The translations under genes were made by a program, and so were the position numbers. Below the pieces are notes generated by a model. It saw only the letters and a program-made list of their open reading frames with translations, did not search any database and was not told the DNA's origin. 64,000 bases of DNA, from NCBI RefSeq assembly GCF_040436345.1, contig NC_133223.1, positions 24,120,410 to 24,184,409 of the forward strand, given 5' to 3'. Position 1 is the first letter of the stretch, and every line of letters starts with the position of its first letter. Source of the stretch: Pagrus major (taxonomy: Eukaryota; Chordata; Actinopteri; Spariformes; Sparidae). Positions 30,308-43,012 of this stretch are shown one piece after another.

Positions 30308-33300
30308 CTACTGGGACGTGTCTCCTTGGATCAGTAAACTGCCCAGCAGAGCCCCAGAAAGAGCACCAACTGCTGCTCCCAGCACAGCGCCCCCAGCCCT
30401 CAGCTGCGACGGAGACCAGGCAGCCTCCAGTTGGCTCACTTGACTTGCAGCCTCTCTCTATGGACACAGAATCAGAATCAATATATCAACAAACCAGACT
30501 ATCATCCCAACATTCAGCACTATCAAGTGCACAGTGTCATGTCCAAATATAAACAAAGTAAAACAGTTTGTCATCAGTCAATGAAGATCTTTCTCTTCTG
30601 ATTACTTTTTGCGACATAATTATAAGATAGGTCACTTGTATCGCACCGGTATCTTTTTTCACTCACCTTCTCAGGTAGCATGATGCCATTGTCCAACACT
30701 GGCTGCCCTTTCTGTTCCATCTCTGTAACTAAGAGAAGTTTGTGGCATTTACCTGGCTATATGGTAACAATCAATCAGAGGATATTCATCATTTTGAGAA
30801 CTACACGAGACTTGGAGTCTGTAACACTGATTAGGTCGTACTCACTGGGTTTAACAGTGTCTCCAGTGTGACTCAGTGGCACTGTGGATGAACGTTTTTG
30901 TTGCTGGGCGATCATCTCCAATGACTTTTTCTGATTGTGCCTCTCCATCCCTTCGATTGTGGCTTCAAACTCCTTCTTTCTATCTTCACTTTCTCTCATC
31001 AGCTGTTCAATTGTCTCTTTAAGCTCCTCTGCTTCTCTTATGCGATTCATCATCATTTGGTCGATCTCTTTATCTTTCTTCTCAGTCTTTGTCTTCTCTA
31101 ACTCTTGTCCCTTCATTCTTGCCTCTTCCTCTCTTCGCACTTCCTCTTCCACCTCAATCATTTGCTTTGCAGCGTTAATCACATTATCTATCAGAGCACA
31201 TCTTTTACTCAGGCTTGATATCATTCTGTCTTTCCCCATTACATCTTCTTTGAGCTGGTTGTTCTCCATCTCAGCCTCCTCTATTCTTCTTCCAGTCTCT
31301 TCTTTGTACTCTTTGAATTCCCTGTCTCCTGTCTCCCTCTCCCTCTCAATTGTTGCCTTCAGAGATTCAATCTGCTCATCTTTCTCTTCAGCTGTCCTCA
31401 CCAAATCGTCTACTGTCCTCTCCTTCTCCTCGACTGTCTTCCTCAGGAGATCCCTGTTCTTCTTTGCCTTCTTGAGCTGTCTTGCAGTCTTTTTGGAGCT
31501 TTCATCGAGCCTCCTGTTGCTTTCTTGGAGTTCCCTGAAACTGTCCAGCAGGTGTCCAGAGTCATTCTTCACCTCCATTTCCTCAATCTTCGCCAGCAGT
31601 TCCTGAACGCCTCCGACCTTGTTTGAGTTGTCAAATACGTGATATCTATTCCCACATTTGTCAACTAACCACTGAAGGGCAGGCCATCTCTCAATGTGTT
31701 CCTCGATGGGAGTGTCTCCCAGTTTGTCGCCCCAGGTGAACAGCACAATGGTTCGAGTCCAACTCCAAATGCCAAGGAAGCTCAAGTGTTCCTCCACTTT
31801 CAACCGGTCGGTTGCAGTGAAAGTCTCATCGCTCCGTACAACCACCAGGACAGCATTAGGAAGGGGGTCACACAGAGATGCACTGTGGGTAATCTGCTCT
31901 TGTACCTCCCGTGGAGTGTCCTCTGGGCAGTATCTCCCATGCCAGCCAGGAGTGTCAACCACAACGACTCGCTTATTGTGAACATCAGCCTGGCTCTCAG
32001 TGGACAATGATGTTGGATGTCCTGTAGGAAAGACTTCATCACCAAGTATGGTGTTTCCAGCTGAGCTCTTCCCAACCTGCTTCTGTCCCACAATAAGAAT
32101 CTGAAGCAATGGAACCAATGGAAACTTTCCTGGATTAAAAGAAAAAGCAGGATATAAGCAACAACATTTTGCCAGGAATTTGTCAAGCTATGGTCCTGTT
32201 TTCATGTTTTATTGTGGTGACTAACTCCTCTCTCGTTTTAGATCCCCATCCTGTCCTTGTGTGTTTCCCACCAGTGTGATTGTCTGCCCCTCCCTGATGT
32301 GTTTCCCATGCATCCAATTATCCCCTCCTTCCTTGTGTATTTAGTCTGTGTGTTCCTCTGTCTCGTCGTCAGTTCATCTTTGTCTCTCCTAGCAAGCGTT
32401 CCTGCATTCTTCCTTGTGTGTTTTTGACTTCTCGTGTTTTTGACCCTGTTTAGGATACTCAGTCCTTTTGCCTGGCCGTTGTTATTTGTTTGCCTGATCT
32501 CTCTGTGGATTTCCTGTGTGCTGACCGATTTTTTAAGAAAAACTTGAACTGTCTCTGGGTCGTGCTATTGGGTTCCAACCTGTGCGCAACAAATTGTCAT
32601 CTCGGAAAAATCTCATGTTTTGATGCTGACCTTATTTCAGAAAAATATGTATGGTAGTGAATGGAGAGATTGTGCCATGAGCTACACACATGATGTTTGT
32701 GAATTAAAAAGAAAAATTTCAGATTAATAAAGTCGTAGTTTGTGGTAAATATGGTAAAATATCATCGGGTTTTGTGGTAAACAAATGTCAGTGAACTACA
32801 CTGTCTCGCTCAACACACGTCACCAACACCAAAATGGCCGCCGCCTCAGTGACAACTGCGGTTACATGAAAGGGGAGTTCATCAGTTCTGTGAGCTACGT
32901 AATATACAGGACCAGCTCTGCAAGGTTTCGGTTCAACGAGACGACGTCACTAACGCGACTGTTTAGTGTAGTCTTATAATTAGGTATGTTCACAGTCTTA
33001 TATTTCATGCTTCTCAAGTCAGAAAAATCATCTTTTCAATTTTCAGACATCGTACGTGTAATTCATAGCACAATTCAAGCAGGAATCTCCATTCACTACC
33101 ATACATATTTCTTCTGAAATGCGGTCCCATGGTGGTCCACTGGAAGGGGCGTGACTTCGGCTCTCTAACTTTACTAAGAGTAACCAACTTTAAAGCAAGC
33201 AGTTGCTGATTTCCACATTCACCAGATATGAAGCAATTTGAGCATTCATTTGTTGAGTTATAATTTAATAATCACTCTCTTTTTGGCTCAGTCTTTGGCT

Positions 33301-35597
33301 TCCAACAACTACTGAAGGAAAAATCTGGCTCTTCAGCTCCGAGTTTTTGGGGAACACTTTAAAATAACAGTCATTGAATGATTAAACTTTTATCGTTAAT
33401 AGTTATTTGACTGATCACAATCAATGAAGATTTATAAACCATTTATTAAGTAATTGTAAAGGTTTATAAACATCAGTTGCAGCTTTATAATGGCCATTCA
33501 AATAATGTTTGTACATAAACTACACAGTAAACTATTACCAAAATATTATAAACATCAGTTGCAACTTTTTTTATTCTGTTTTTGGCCTTTATATGGCTTT
33601 ATTGACAGGGCAAGCTTGAGAGATGACAGGAAACAGGATGAGAGAGAGGGGGAGTGACACGCAGCAAAGGGTCCCAGGCCGGGACTCGAACCCGGGGCCG
33701 CTGCAGCAAAGACAAGTCCTCTGTACATGAGACATGTCCTGACCTTGGGACTTTCACAGCCATTTTTGCGGTGACCGGGCAGACCATAAGCACAGCGTTG
33801 TGACTAGAGATAAATATAAAATTGAACCTAAACAAATGTCAAGTAGTAACATAAAGAAACGCTAAGTTTGTAAGTTTTGCCGTGGTTAAGTGGTTTCACA
33901 GAAACATACTTAACTGACATTTGTTCTGGTGATTGGGTTGTGTATTAGCTTTTGTTGTACACCACTGCCTTGTTTGATTTTATTGATGTTCGATACAAAG
34001 CTGTTTGTTTCATTGTGACGGCAGAGCTCTACACATGTAAAAGTGGCGCTTCAGGTGAAGGTAGAGCGTCATAGTTTGAAGTTTAAGTCCTTTGACGAAG
34101 CTGCTGTATTTGAAGAGTTGGGAGTGAGAACATGTTAGATTATTCTCTGTGGGTTCATCAGTACGATCAAGCTCTTTCTGCTCATTTGATTCAGTGTTGT
34201 TAAAAAAATATTGATTGTAGTCACTTTAAGTGATGCAGCATCACTGATGCTTACCCATTACACATCTGAGTGTATCTCTCTTCACCTCTGCATCCATTCG
34301 CCTCTGAATCGCCCTCTCTTCTACCTCTTCCCTTTCTCTCTCAGTTATTCTACAAACTTCCTCATCTGTAGTCACATAACCAACTCCTCCTGCCTGTATG
34401 TTTCCTGCAACCATTTCATCAATCTTCTCCAGAAGATCTGCAACCTGAGTGTTATCATCTTTTCTCCGTATGCTTGTGTCTAACAGGTGGTATCTATGCC
34501 CACACCTCTCCAAAACCGCCTTGAGAAACCTGCTACTTTCAGTGTAAGCCTCTACAGACGACTCATTCAGTCTCTCACACCTGGTGAATATCACTATTGT
34601 GCTTCTGCATACTCTGTCACTAAGCTGCTCAAGAGGTCCCTCTACTGTCCACTCCCTGCCTTGGTGAGAGATGACAGGTATGACCAAGAGGAAGGCGTGA
34701 GGTCCTGGGGGGCACATGTCCATACATGTTGACATGTTGGCCTTCACCAGGTCGGGCTGTTGGACTGAGTAGTGGATCCACCTTTCAGGGCTGTTGATTA
34801 CGAGGACTCGACGGCCATCACCGAGAACGCCACTTCGGCAAACACACATCTTCATGTCTCTGCTGGTATCAAACCTCTCTCGGCCGAGGATGGTGTTTCC
34901 TGTCAAACTCTTCTCCAGCCAGTCGTGTCCCAGGATGGCAATCCTCAGCTCCTGAGGACACTGTTTGTCCCCTGGTAGCAGACGGTGAAATAAGATAAGA
35001 CTTTATTGATCCCACACGGGAAAAATTTAATTGTTACAGCAGTTCAAGAGTCGGTAGCAGAGGGGAAAATGTGAAACAAGATGAAGCAAGACACTATAAT
35101 AGAAAAAGTAAGATAACAAACAAAGACTATATGTACTACATACAACTTTCACATATAATAATATTGATAATGTAATAATAATCTTTATTTATATATCACC
35201 TTTCCTAACAAGGTTAAGATGTGCTTGTATGGTGAAATAAAAAAATAAAAATATATAGACATGATTGATAATTGTGCCCATAACTGTAATGCACACGTTG
35301 TGTGTTATACAACCAATGATAATATGTCGTCATATTATCTTCCTGCTATAATACAGGCCTGTTTATTCTGCTGAGGATCAAATCCCAGAAGCAAAAATAA
35401 AGCTCATTAATATTAAGGTAACACTTTCAAATGTCATAATAAGTAGGTGGTAATTATTCTGCTACTTTCCACCAAGCAGTTAATAAATCACTGGTTATTT
35501 ATTCAATACATTTCCAGGAAACTGATGTTACGGCCTGTAAGATGTAGCAAATGTAATTCGGGAACATACCTGTCAGTGTCGGAGCTGTGCAGTCCAT
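30308..35597 (-). CDS. GIMAP8-like protein, two AIG1 GTPase domains
   Basis: GTPase of immunity-associated protein (AIG1) family; members act at intracellular membranes in lymphocytes and related cells. Five exons join in frame: 35597-35570, 34971-34255, 32129-30846, 30722-30667, 30457-30308 (744 residues). Every junction has GT/AG and compatible phase. Domain 1 (about 18-235) is degenerate: the P-loop reads GHDWLEKS at 24-31, lacking the usual Gly before Lys, and VINSPE stands where DTPG belongs. Domain 2 (about 258-430) is intact: GQKQVGKS at 263-270, DTPGW at 307, FTWGDKL at 379-385. Residues about 440-660 form a Glu/Lys/Arg-rich coiled coil. The last exon encodes a Gly/Ala-rich hydrophobic tail ([18 protein letters not shown]), a likely membrane anchor. 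No ATG opens the second domain exon, which supports one gene rather than two. Confidence 0.85.
32205..32600. repeat. Probable retroelement-derived repeat in GIMAP intron
   Basis: C/T-rich stretch with wording such as CCTTGTGTATTTAGTCTGTG and TGACCCTGTTTAGGATACTC that resembles 3' ends of fish retroelements. Family not identified. Confidence 0.3.
32634..33120. mobile_element. MITE with about 37-bp inverted ends, in GIMAP intron
   Basis: Left end ATTTCAGAAAAATATGTATG then GTAGTGAATGGAGA; the right end is the inverted copy (TCTCCATTCACTAC...ATATTTCTTCTGAAAT) at 33084-33120. No transposase. The inside includes a CpG-rich patch and short open frames without domains. Superfamily not assigned. Confidence 0.7.
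33577..33745 (-). mobile_element. tRNA-derived SINE
   Basis: On the minus strand a tRNA-like head with a B-box (GGTTCGAGTCC, complement of 33682-33692) is followed by CTGCGTGTCACTCCCCCTCT and the tail CTGTCAATAAAGCCATATAA. This is a widespread teleost SINE. No cloverleaf survives, so it is not a tRNA gene. Confidence 0.75.
34985..35150. repeat. Retroelement-tail repeat in GIMAP intron 1
   Basis: Starts GATAAGACTTTATTGATCCC, a phrase shared by many fish LINE tails, and continues into AT-rich sequence. Family uncertain. Confidence 0.45.
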
Positions 35598-37447
35598 TGA
35601 GACCCGTTTCGTCAAATATTTTATCAGAGCTGATACTCAGTGTTTTACCAACTGAGCATGTCAAGCAAAATGTCGTTAGTGATGACATGCTGAGTCTAGG
35701 CTTCATGAGTTCATTTAAGTGTCAACCCAACCCAGTCATATATATCTTTCCTTTGAGTAGCAATAAACAGTTGTGTTAATCATAGAAGAGAACATATACT
35801 GTATGTAACAGTGTGATTAACCTTTGTAACCATTATCTTTAATGCCAGGGAGTTCAGTGAAGCCCTTTATGCAACTTGTCCATACAGCAGAAAATCACAG
35901 GTACAAATATGGTGACAGAAGACAAGAGGACACAAAGTTCAGTGTCATGGGAGGGTTTTACTGCTCCTTACGTCAGCTTCGAGGCTGCTGAGGAAAAAAG
36001 CAGCCCCACTTGGTACGTCATTCTCAACTTTGAAGGACAAAAGAAACACAAGTACTGTGGATGATGCACTCTGTGGACGTCTATGTACACAAAGACACAC
36101 ACCTGCACCTGAAACTGTAATTACCTGACGTTTTTGTCGATAAACACACACAGATAAATCAAGGTTTGTTCATTAAAGATCAGCCCAGTCGCCAGGATAA
36201 AATGTCATGTCAATATCACGTTCACATTACATGTTCTTTATATGACTTTCATATCTTGAGGTGGAGGGGATGGTGGTGGAGATACAGGTGACAGCACTGC
36301 TAAGCCAGTGACCACAGTTACAGACGGAGTTTCAACATTTGTAAGTGTGGAGCCACTGGATGTTTTTAAGGAGACGTTGAGACAATTCCCAGCCATGTTT
36401 GTGGCGACAAAAACAGGTACTTGAAAATATTTTTTCTCCGTTGTTTCCACACACAGAACAAAATCACACATGAAAACATCATTTTCACTCAGTTCAAAAT
36501 TTATAACTCAGAAAATGGATCACCAGAAAAAAAATAAATTCTCACTTGACAAAAAAAAAATAAAAATCTTACTGAAAAACCTTTTCGTGTTCTCTCGCAC
36601 ATGATTTTTTTTCTCCTGAAATTAATTTTATTTTCCCCCCTGCGTTTTCTCAGATGGAAAAATAATTAAGGAACTTACAAAGATTATCCTGGCAAAACTT
36701 TTTTCCCACCAGTTGTCAAGTCATAAACACAGGAGAGAAAACATTTAGATCAGACTTAGAAAATGGACCACCAAAAGAACAAAAACAAGAAAAAAAAATT
36801 TTCACAGGCCCTTAAGGCTTCCGTAGTTTAATGAATAAAGTGATAGGAATTATCAATCAAAAGTGTGAGGTACTGGCATTTCAGTTATTATTAATGATGT
36901 AGTAGTATTATTTGTCTTTCTGCCCCATGTTGTTCACTGCAGCGGAGACACTTCTCAGCTGTGCCTTTGGCTTTGTTTGTCAGCCCCCTGTTTACATAGT
37001 TAACCGAATAATACATGTTTCATGGCTTCAGTCTCTTCTACCACTGTCGAGATCGTGTCTTTCTTAAAGTTTGATTTTCCAAAGCATATGCAGCCACTTC
37101 AGAACAGGTGTGCGCTAACACTTAGCAGCTACAATGAAGATTTTGGCTCAAAAAAGGATGTAAGTAACATTTTTGCAATTCAATCTGGGATCTCAGGGGC
37201 TTCCGGAGATTTGGATTTCCCCAGACGATCTGTGTGGAGACAGTTTTTTCAGTTATTTTAACACGTCTCCATCTACTTCAGATGTTTAGGAGAATGCTAC
37301 ATCTCTGTTTTGCTGTGAAGCTCCAGAATTTTTTTAAACTACGAAACTTCACCAGACTTTTCATGCACGGGGGTTAAAAGATACTGACTAAATTTTAATT
37401 TTTGCTTCAACTTAGCCTTTAAGTGTCTCTGAATTACTGGAGTTATA
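35598..37447. other. Upstream of the GIMAP gene, no gene recognised
   Basis: The GIMAP promoter should lie just above 35.6 kb, but no clear TATA box or CpG island is seen. A minus-strand open frame at 36238-36471 (77 codons, with a Pro-rich SPPPSPPPQ end) shows no domain and no convincing splice sites. A-rich runs around 36520-36560 and 36780. Confidence 0.45.
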
Positions 37448-37986
37448 CACTGATCAGACATAACATTATGACCACCTGCCTAATATTGTGAAGGTTCCCC
37501 TTGTGCAGCCAAAACAGCTCTGACCTGTCAAGACATGGACTTAAGACCTCTGAGGGTGTCCTGTGGTGTCTGGCACCAGGGCGTTTTGTAGTGGATCCTC
37601 TGGGTCCTGTATGTTGGGGGGTGGGGCCTCCATGGATCAGACCTGCTCCAGCACGTCTTACAGATGCTCGATCAGATTGGGATCTGGGGAATTCGGAGGC
37701 CCGGTCAACACCTCGGGCCCTTTATTGTGTTCCCCGAGCTGTTCCTGAGCAGTGTTTGCTGTGTGTCAGGGCACATTGTCCTGCTGGGGGGCCACTGCCA
37801 TCGGGTAGTGTTGTGATGAGGGGGTGTACTTGGTCCACAACAGTGTTTGGATGGGTGGTGCGTGTCAAGTGGCATTCACATGAATGCCAGCACCCAAGGT
37901 TTCCCAGCAGAACATCGCATTGTGATGAGATGATCAATGTTATTCACGTCACCTGTCAGTGGTTTTAGTGTTGTGGCTGTTCGGTG
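37448..37986. mobile_element. Internally deleted Tc1/mariner-type element
   Basis: Ends CACTGATCAGACATAACATT at the left and GTGGCTGTTCGGTG at the right (worn inverted repeats), flanked by TA on both sides, as Tc1/mariner insertions are. The interior matches a well-known fish element (GACAT GGACTTAAGACC, CTCGATCAGATTGGGATCTG, GGTTTCCCAGCAGAACATCG), but most of the transposase is gone: about 540 bases remain of an expected 1.2-1.6 kb. Long open frames here are chance. Confidence 0.85.
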
Positions 37987-38118
37987 TATATTGCTTATAC
38001 CTCCTTAAAGTAAATGTATATTATATCTTTTTTGTGTCTTTTCCTTGTTACAGCATGCTGATTGGCAATCATTTGGTGTGTGTAACAATGATGATGCTTG
38101 TTATTTGTAGAGGTTCAG

Positions 38119-38150
38119 TATATATATATATATATATATATACATATATA
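38119..38150. repeat. (TA)n microsatellite
   Basis: About 14 TA dinucleotides with one ACA interruption. Confidence 0.95.
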
Positions 38151-39602
38151 AAAAAGTTGTATGTTGATGTCACTAAACATCAGCTAAAGACTTTAAAGAA
38201 AACCAGTCAGCATTTTTGAACAATGGGTATAGCGTTAACAAAAAGGAAGAATCACACTTTGTCAGCTTCCTCAGAAAGCCTTTTTATTCAGGTTCAAATT
38301 CAGAGTTAATGCCACAGCTGTTGCATTGCCAGTCTGTAAAAGAGTCCCTGAGTCAGAAGTAACTCGATTCAGTGACTGTGCAGGAGTGCACATCATGCAA
38401 AAAGTAACAGACTACAGTAAGAAACCATGATTAATTACAAAGTTGGAAAAATGCTTTGTAAGCATCATCTGTGACTACAGCCTTCTGTCTGTGGCTTTAA
38501 TTAGAAGAGAGGCATCGCTGAAAGTATTTACAGCTCCAAACCTGAAGGTGAGATAGTGTCGAGTTTAACCAGCTCGTTTTAAATGTTCTGCTGTAGCCTT
38601 TTCCATCGGTGGTACATTTGGTTGTAGCCTGAACTCATGGCCCGTCATTCAAAAGAGCTATTGCAAAAGAACAGAAGAGCATCATACTCATCATTTACAT
38701 TATGTACATATTTATACAGTCTCTCAACATCCCGTCACACGTCTTGTGACTGTATTTCCAAAATGTCCTCGGGACATCTGATGGACGACTTGTTAACGTG
38801 TCATTCAAAAGGTCTACTGCAAAAGAACAGCTAAGTACATTTCTACAATTTCTAAAAGTCAGTGTGACATTCATCATTTACCTTATGTACATATTTTCAG
38901 TTTACACACAGTCTCTACATACTCGCGAGTGACTTTGTACTGTATCTTAATGGAGAGTAGTGAATGTGTCATGAGGGATGAAGGATGGATGTGTGCGCCT
39001 CTGTGAAGATGCTTCTGTTGATGGAGCAAAAAAAATGGAGGGAGGAAACATGTCGAGTGTGTATTCGGCTGGTGCCACGCTCAGCTGTATTCCTTTTATA
39101 TCTGAACTGCTGAGCAAAAAGAGAAACTCACACAAATCCAAATAAGTCAAAGAAGTAAGAGTTGATTTGTGATTAAATCCTTTAATATTCTCAAGTGTTT
39201 AAATTGAAGAAAAACATAAAAATAGCCTTAGAAAACAAAACAAAAGCTGACGACGCAAGAGGTGCCACTAACTGAATTATCTTCGAGATTTAAAAATAAG
39301 TCATAAAGTGGTGTTAACTTGTCATATTTGATTCCATTTGAGACTTCAGAAAGAAAGAAAAACAACCACAAGTTACATTTATATTTCTTTCCTGAATAAA
39401 AAACATCCAGTGTAAAAAGTTGTTTTGTCTAAACTTCTCAGCATCCGTCCTGCTTCTGGAATATGGTTTTTTACTGAATGACAGAATGAGTTTCTGATGT
39501 GTATGTCGAGGGAAAAAAAAAAAAATCAGATCTCTTAAAAAGAAAAAGATAACAAGCTAAGATGCTAATACATTTGAGGTAAAGCAACTCAAAGTGTCCT
39601 CT

Positions 39603-40126
39603 GTATGGAGGACTGCAACTGCCAAAATCAAAAACAAATAAAGAAATGGCTCAATAAATATATTAATATTAAACATGAATGTAGGTATAAATTAAATTAT
39701 AAAATGTGACATAAATTGATATTTCTGCTTTTATTACCTTTGTATTAGACCCCGTATTTATTTACTTTCCCATTTCATTTTAAATGTATTTATTACGTAT
39801 TTATTTCTGTATGGTATTCTTTTCCCTTGGCATTTTGCAAGACAATATATAATACATTAGATATAGAAATAGATACATGAATAAATAAAAAACATAAATT
39901 ATTCAATAAATAAAGTGGTAAAACAAATTAGTTCAATAGGGGAAAAAATACAAAGGTAAATAAATACAGAAGAAAATAAAACAAATATTAATTTATGTCA
40001 CATTGTAAAATATGTGAATGAATTCCTACATTTATTTTAAGTATTATTTGATGACATATTTACTTATTTATTAAGCCATTTATTTCTTTGTTTGGTTGTG
40101 ATTTTGGCAGTTTCACTCTTCCATAC
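39603..40126. mobile_element. Long palindromic MITE
   Basis: Left arm GTATGGAGGACTGCAACTGC... and right arm ...GTTTCACTCTTCCATAC are inverted copies over roughly 200 bases each (TGCCAAAATCA, AAATGGCT(C/T)AATAAATA, AATGTGACATAAATT all recur inverted). AT-rich, no protein. A second, one-armed copy begins at 53114. Family name unknown. Confidence 0.75.
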
Positions 40127-42512
40127 CTTCTTGTAAAAAATGTGAACTGATCACAAACAGAGCTCTTTGTACATAAGAGCGGACTTTATCAATTCTCATT
40201 TCACTTTAATTCTTCACGTTAAAACTTAAGATCAAGCTACTTGGCAACTAATCCCAGCAACCTGCTTGCTATCTTTCAAATTTTTAATCCTTCACTACCA
40301 CAGGGGGGGTGGGGGGCTCAGTTAGCGTCTACATTATCACACAAAAATTAAGCAGCACTGTCTATTAAGGCTTGCATGAAATCTGTCTGGGTGGAGAGAA
40401 CTCTACAGAAAGAGGAAGTTGCTGCTGAGGAGTGACGACCCCCCCTGAAAGTTAAACCAATAAATCAAAATATTTGATTAATACTACACGTGGCATGGGA
40501 GCGGGGGGGAAGGGAGGAGCATGTTCTTGCTACCATTTGTTTGCCTTTTGGACCTTTTTGTGTCCGGTGGCTTTTAACACTGGACGAGATCCACTCATGA
40601 ACTGCAGCAGCTAATGTGTAAAAACTCCGGGCTGACCGACTTTAAGATGGTGAAATGTGTGGAACAAAGCTGCCTGCGCGCATGACATGTAAACAGCTTC
40701 CTCTAACTACTAACGTACAGTCAACGGAACAACTTTCTAACCTTCCACTTTAAAATTGAAATGTTACACTCACTCATTCACTTTGGTAAATCAAACCAAT
40801 TGAATGCACACTACTCCATGATGGGAGGAGGATGTAGAGGTAAGAGGTGGGTGCCGTTTTTTTTTTTTTTGTTTTGTTTTTTAAAGGGGGTGGCGAATAA
40901 GCAATCCCTTGCCTGAGCAAGCTTGATTTAAGGCAAAGGTTAAAACATCACGACTACAGAGTCTATATCTGGACAGCAAAATAATATGCTAACAGCTGTG
41001 AGGCTACATGAAGACAGTTGGTGACCTTTTATCTGGAATCTGGAAGCAGAACAGTCACATTGTGCATTTCAGCTGTCGAGACTGGCGTCAGAGGGAGGGG
41101 AGGCGGCAGGTTGAACTACTTCAGTGTTTAGACTGGGACTGCTGGTTGAATCAACATCACATTTAGGGGTCCAATTATGATCTAAAAATGAAGGATAACA
41201 TGTATGACAAGTGAAAATAGGAGTAGAAACTGGAGAAATGTGGCAGAATGAAGGTGTTGGTGCGGCGGGCTACAAATGAGACCTGTAAAAGATGGTAGGT
41301 GTCCTTGATGAGGACAGTTTCACATTTGGAGCCCTTGCTGTAGTTTAATGGACACCAGCCTCTCCGAGACGAGACGTTGAAAAGGGTCAGTTCACCAAGA
41401 TTTCTAAATTTGAAAAGAAAGAAGAGATATCCCCACTTAACCCTCACGGTATCTAGTCCTAGAGATGATGTAGGATTTATATTTTGGGATCTCCTCCCGA
41501 CACTTCTGCTGCTAGACCTGAACAATGGAGGCGCAGTGTTTCCTCAAATTTTAGTTTATTTTTGATTGTTTCCAATTAAAATTCTTACATATTGCACCTT
41601 TAAATATATATTTTTTTCCTCTAGAAACATCTGTCGGGCCTACTTTGGGAAACCATGGGCGAGTGATTGAAATGTTTAGATGTGTTTCAAAGTATTAAAG
41701 TGCTGTAAAACTAAATATATAATGGCGTCTGTTACCTCATGTGTTGTTTTCCTTCTCCCTTTCATTCATAATGTAAAGAGACATCATGTTGTTACGGTCA
41801 GCCGCAACATTTGGATCACTTTTGGTCTTTCACCTGGAAGGCTTGAGGAGGAAATTTTGATCTCTGTAGTTGTCTAGATTAGTTTTGGTTCAAGAGCTAT
41901 AAATGACTGCAACTCATCTGTGTATATTTAGTTATTTGTTTAGGACTAAAGGGCTGCTTCTGCTTGTTTTTGTTTGTTATCTAGCTTACAATATTCAATC
42001 TCCCAATTTATCTACCTGTGGTGGTAATGTTCTTACTGTGGTGGTTCACCACTCCTGAATGAATGTAGAGGAATCACTGAGGTGGGTGCTCAAATGATTT
42101 TAAACAAAATTTATAAAAACCCAAGAGCAATGTCTCAAAACATACTACTCTGTCGATGATGTCAGTGTGGTCAGCTTTCATTATTGTTTTACATTTATAG
42201 ATAAACTGTCAGAATATCTGTTTCAACAAAGACATGCTGCTGTTAAGTTTATCAAATAATTTGAGCACCATTAACAACATTTTATCCAGCTGCATTGTAC
42301 CAAGTTGGCAGTAGAAGTGCCAGTGGGAAGATAAAAAACCCAAACTATCTGCCTGGCTAGACACCTAGGAGTCAAATGATAAGTGTGATTTGGGTGAAAT
42401 GACCCTTTAAGATTTAAGGAAACCAGGCTGGGCCTCAAGGCACCGGTTCCCATTACAAGTCCCACTTAGTGAAAGAAAAGGGAGGGAGATGTCCTGCCTG
42501 TTACAGATTGCT

Positions 42513-42527
42513 GCTGCCCCCTGACGG
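42513..42527 (-). promoter_or_regulatory. CTCF-like motif
   Basis: The minus strand reads CCGTCAGGGGGCAGC, a good fit to the CTCF core, in the presumed agpat3 3' UTR. It faces the four motifs at 13.5-14.1 kb. Confidence 0.4.
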
Positions 42528-43012
42528 AGGTTATACAGATACGGATCGCCTTGTGTTCTGTGGGTAAAAGGAACAAGCACGTCACCACTCCCTGATTGGC
42601 TGATGACAGGTAACAGGAAGTGGAGGTAGGTAGCTCAGGGCAGGAAATGGCTCCATGTGACCTCAGACAGGTTAGGAGCTTAACCTTGGGTGTCAGCGGG
42701 ATTTAACGGGACTGGACGGGGACAGTGGGTCGCTAGCTGGATTAAGAAAAGATGCAGGTGAGTACAGCAGGACTGCATCTCCCCCTTCGTATGTTCTGTG
42801 TTACACCAGAGAGCTTGAACCCCAGACCTTCATGCTCGCTCTTTCTCTCCCTCTCTCACTCTAGTGCCATTAGTATTTCTAACTCTGGTCTCTATTATTG
42901 TTTTCACAGCTGGGTCTCCTCCCCGGCCTGCCAACTGACTCAACAGTAGGAGGAGGATGGAGTTGGGTAGGGGTGAGACACCGCAGGGCCATCGGACACA
43001 CACACACACACT

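Larger units (their letters stand above)
38270..43012 (-). other. Probable agpat3 3' UTR and downstream region
   Basis: No coding exon is found between the agpat3 stop codon (43013) and about 38.2 kb. An AATAAA signal on the minus strand at 38283-38288 would give a 4.7-kb 3' UTR; mammalian AGPAT3 mRNAs also have long 3' UTRs. Other minus-strand AATAAA sites lie closer (for example near 41560), so the real end is unknown. The region holds a palindromic MITE (39603) and a CTCF-like site at 42513. Confidence 0.4.

Noticed and set aside
30935-31606. 223-codon + strand frame rich in Ser/Leu
   Set aside because: It is the antisense of the Glu/Lys-rich coiled-coil exon of the GIMAP gene.
33660-33745. 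tRNA gene suggested by the B-box GGTTCGAGTCC
   Set aside because: It is the head of a tRNA-derived SINE with a typical SINE body and tail, and no cloverleaf is kept.
30775-34906. Two separate GIMAP genes, one per G domain
   Set aside because: The second domain exon has no ATG at its start, opens with an acceptor, and its phase fits the donor of the first domain exon exactly; one gene explains all exons.
36238-36471. Minus-strand exon ending in a Pro-rich tail
   Set aside because: No acceptor that fits, no partner exon and no recognised domain.
37501-37968. 155-codon open frame at 37501
   Set aside because: It lies inside the internally deleted Tc1-type element, in the wrong strand and frame for transposase.
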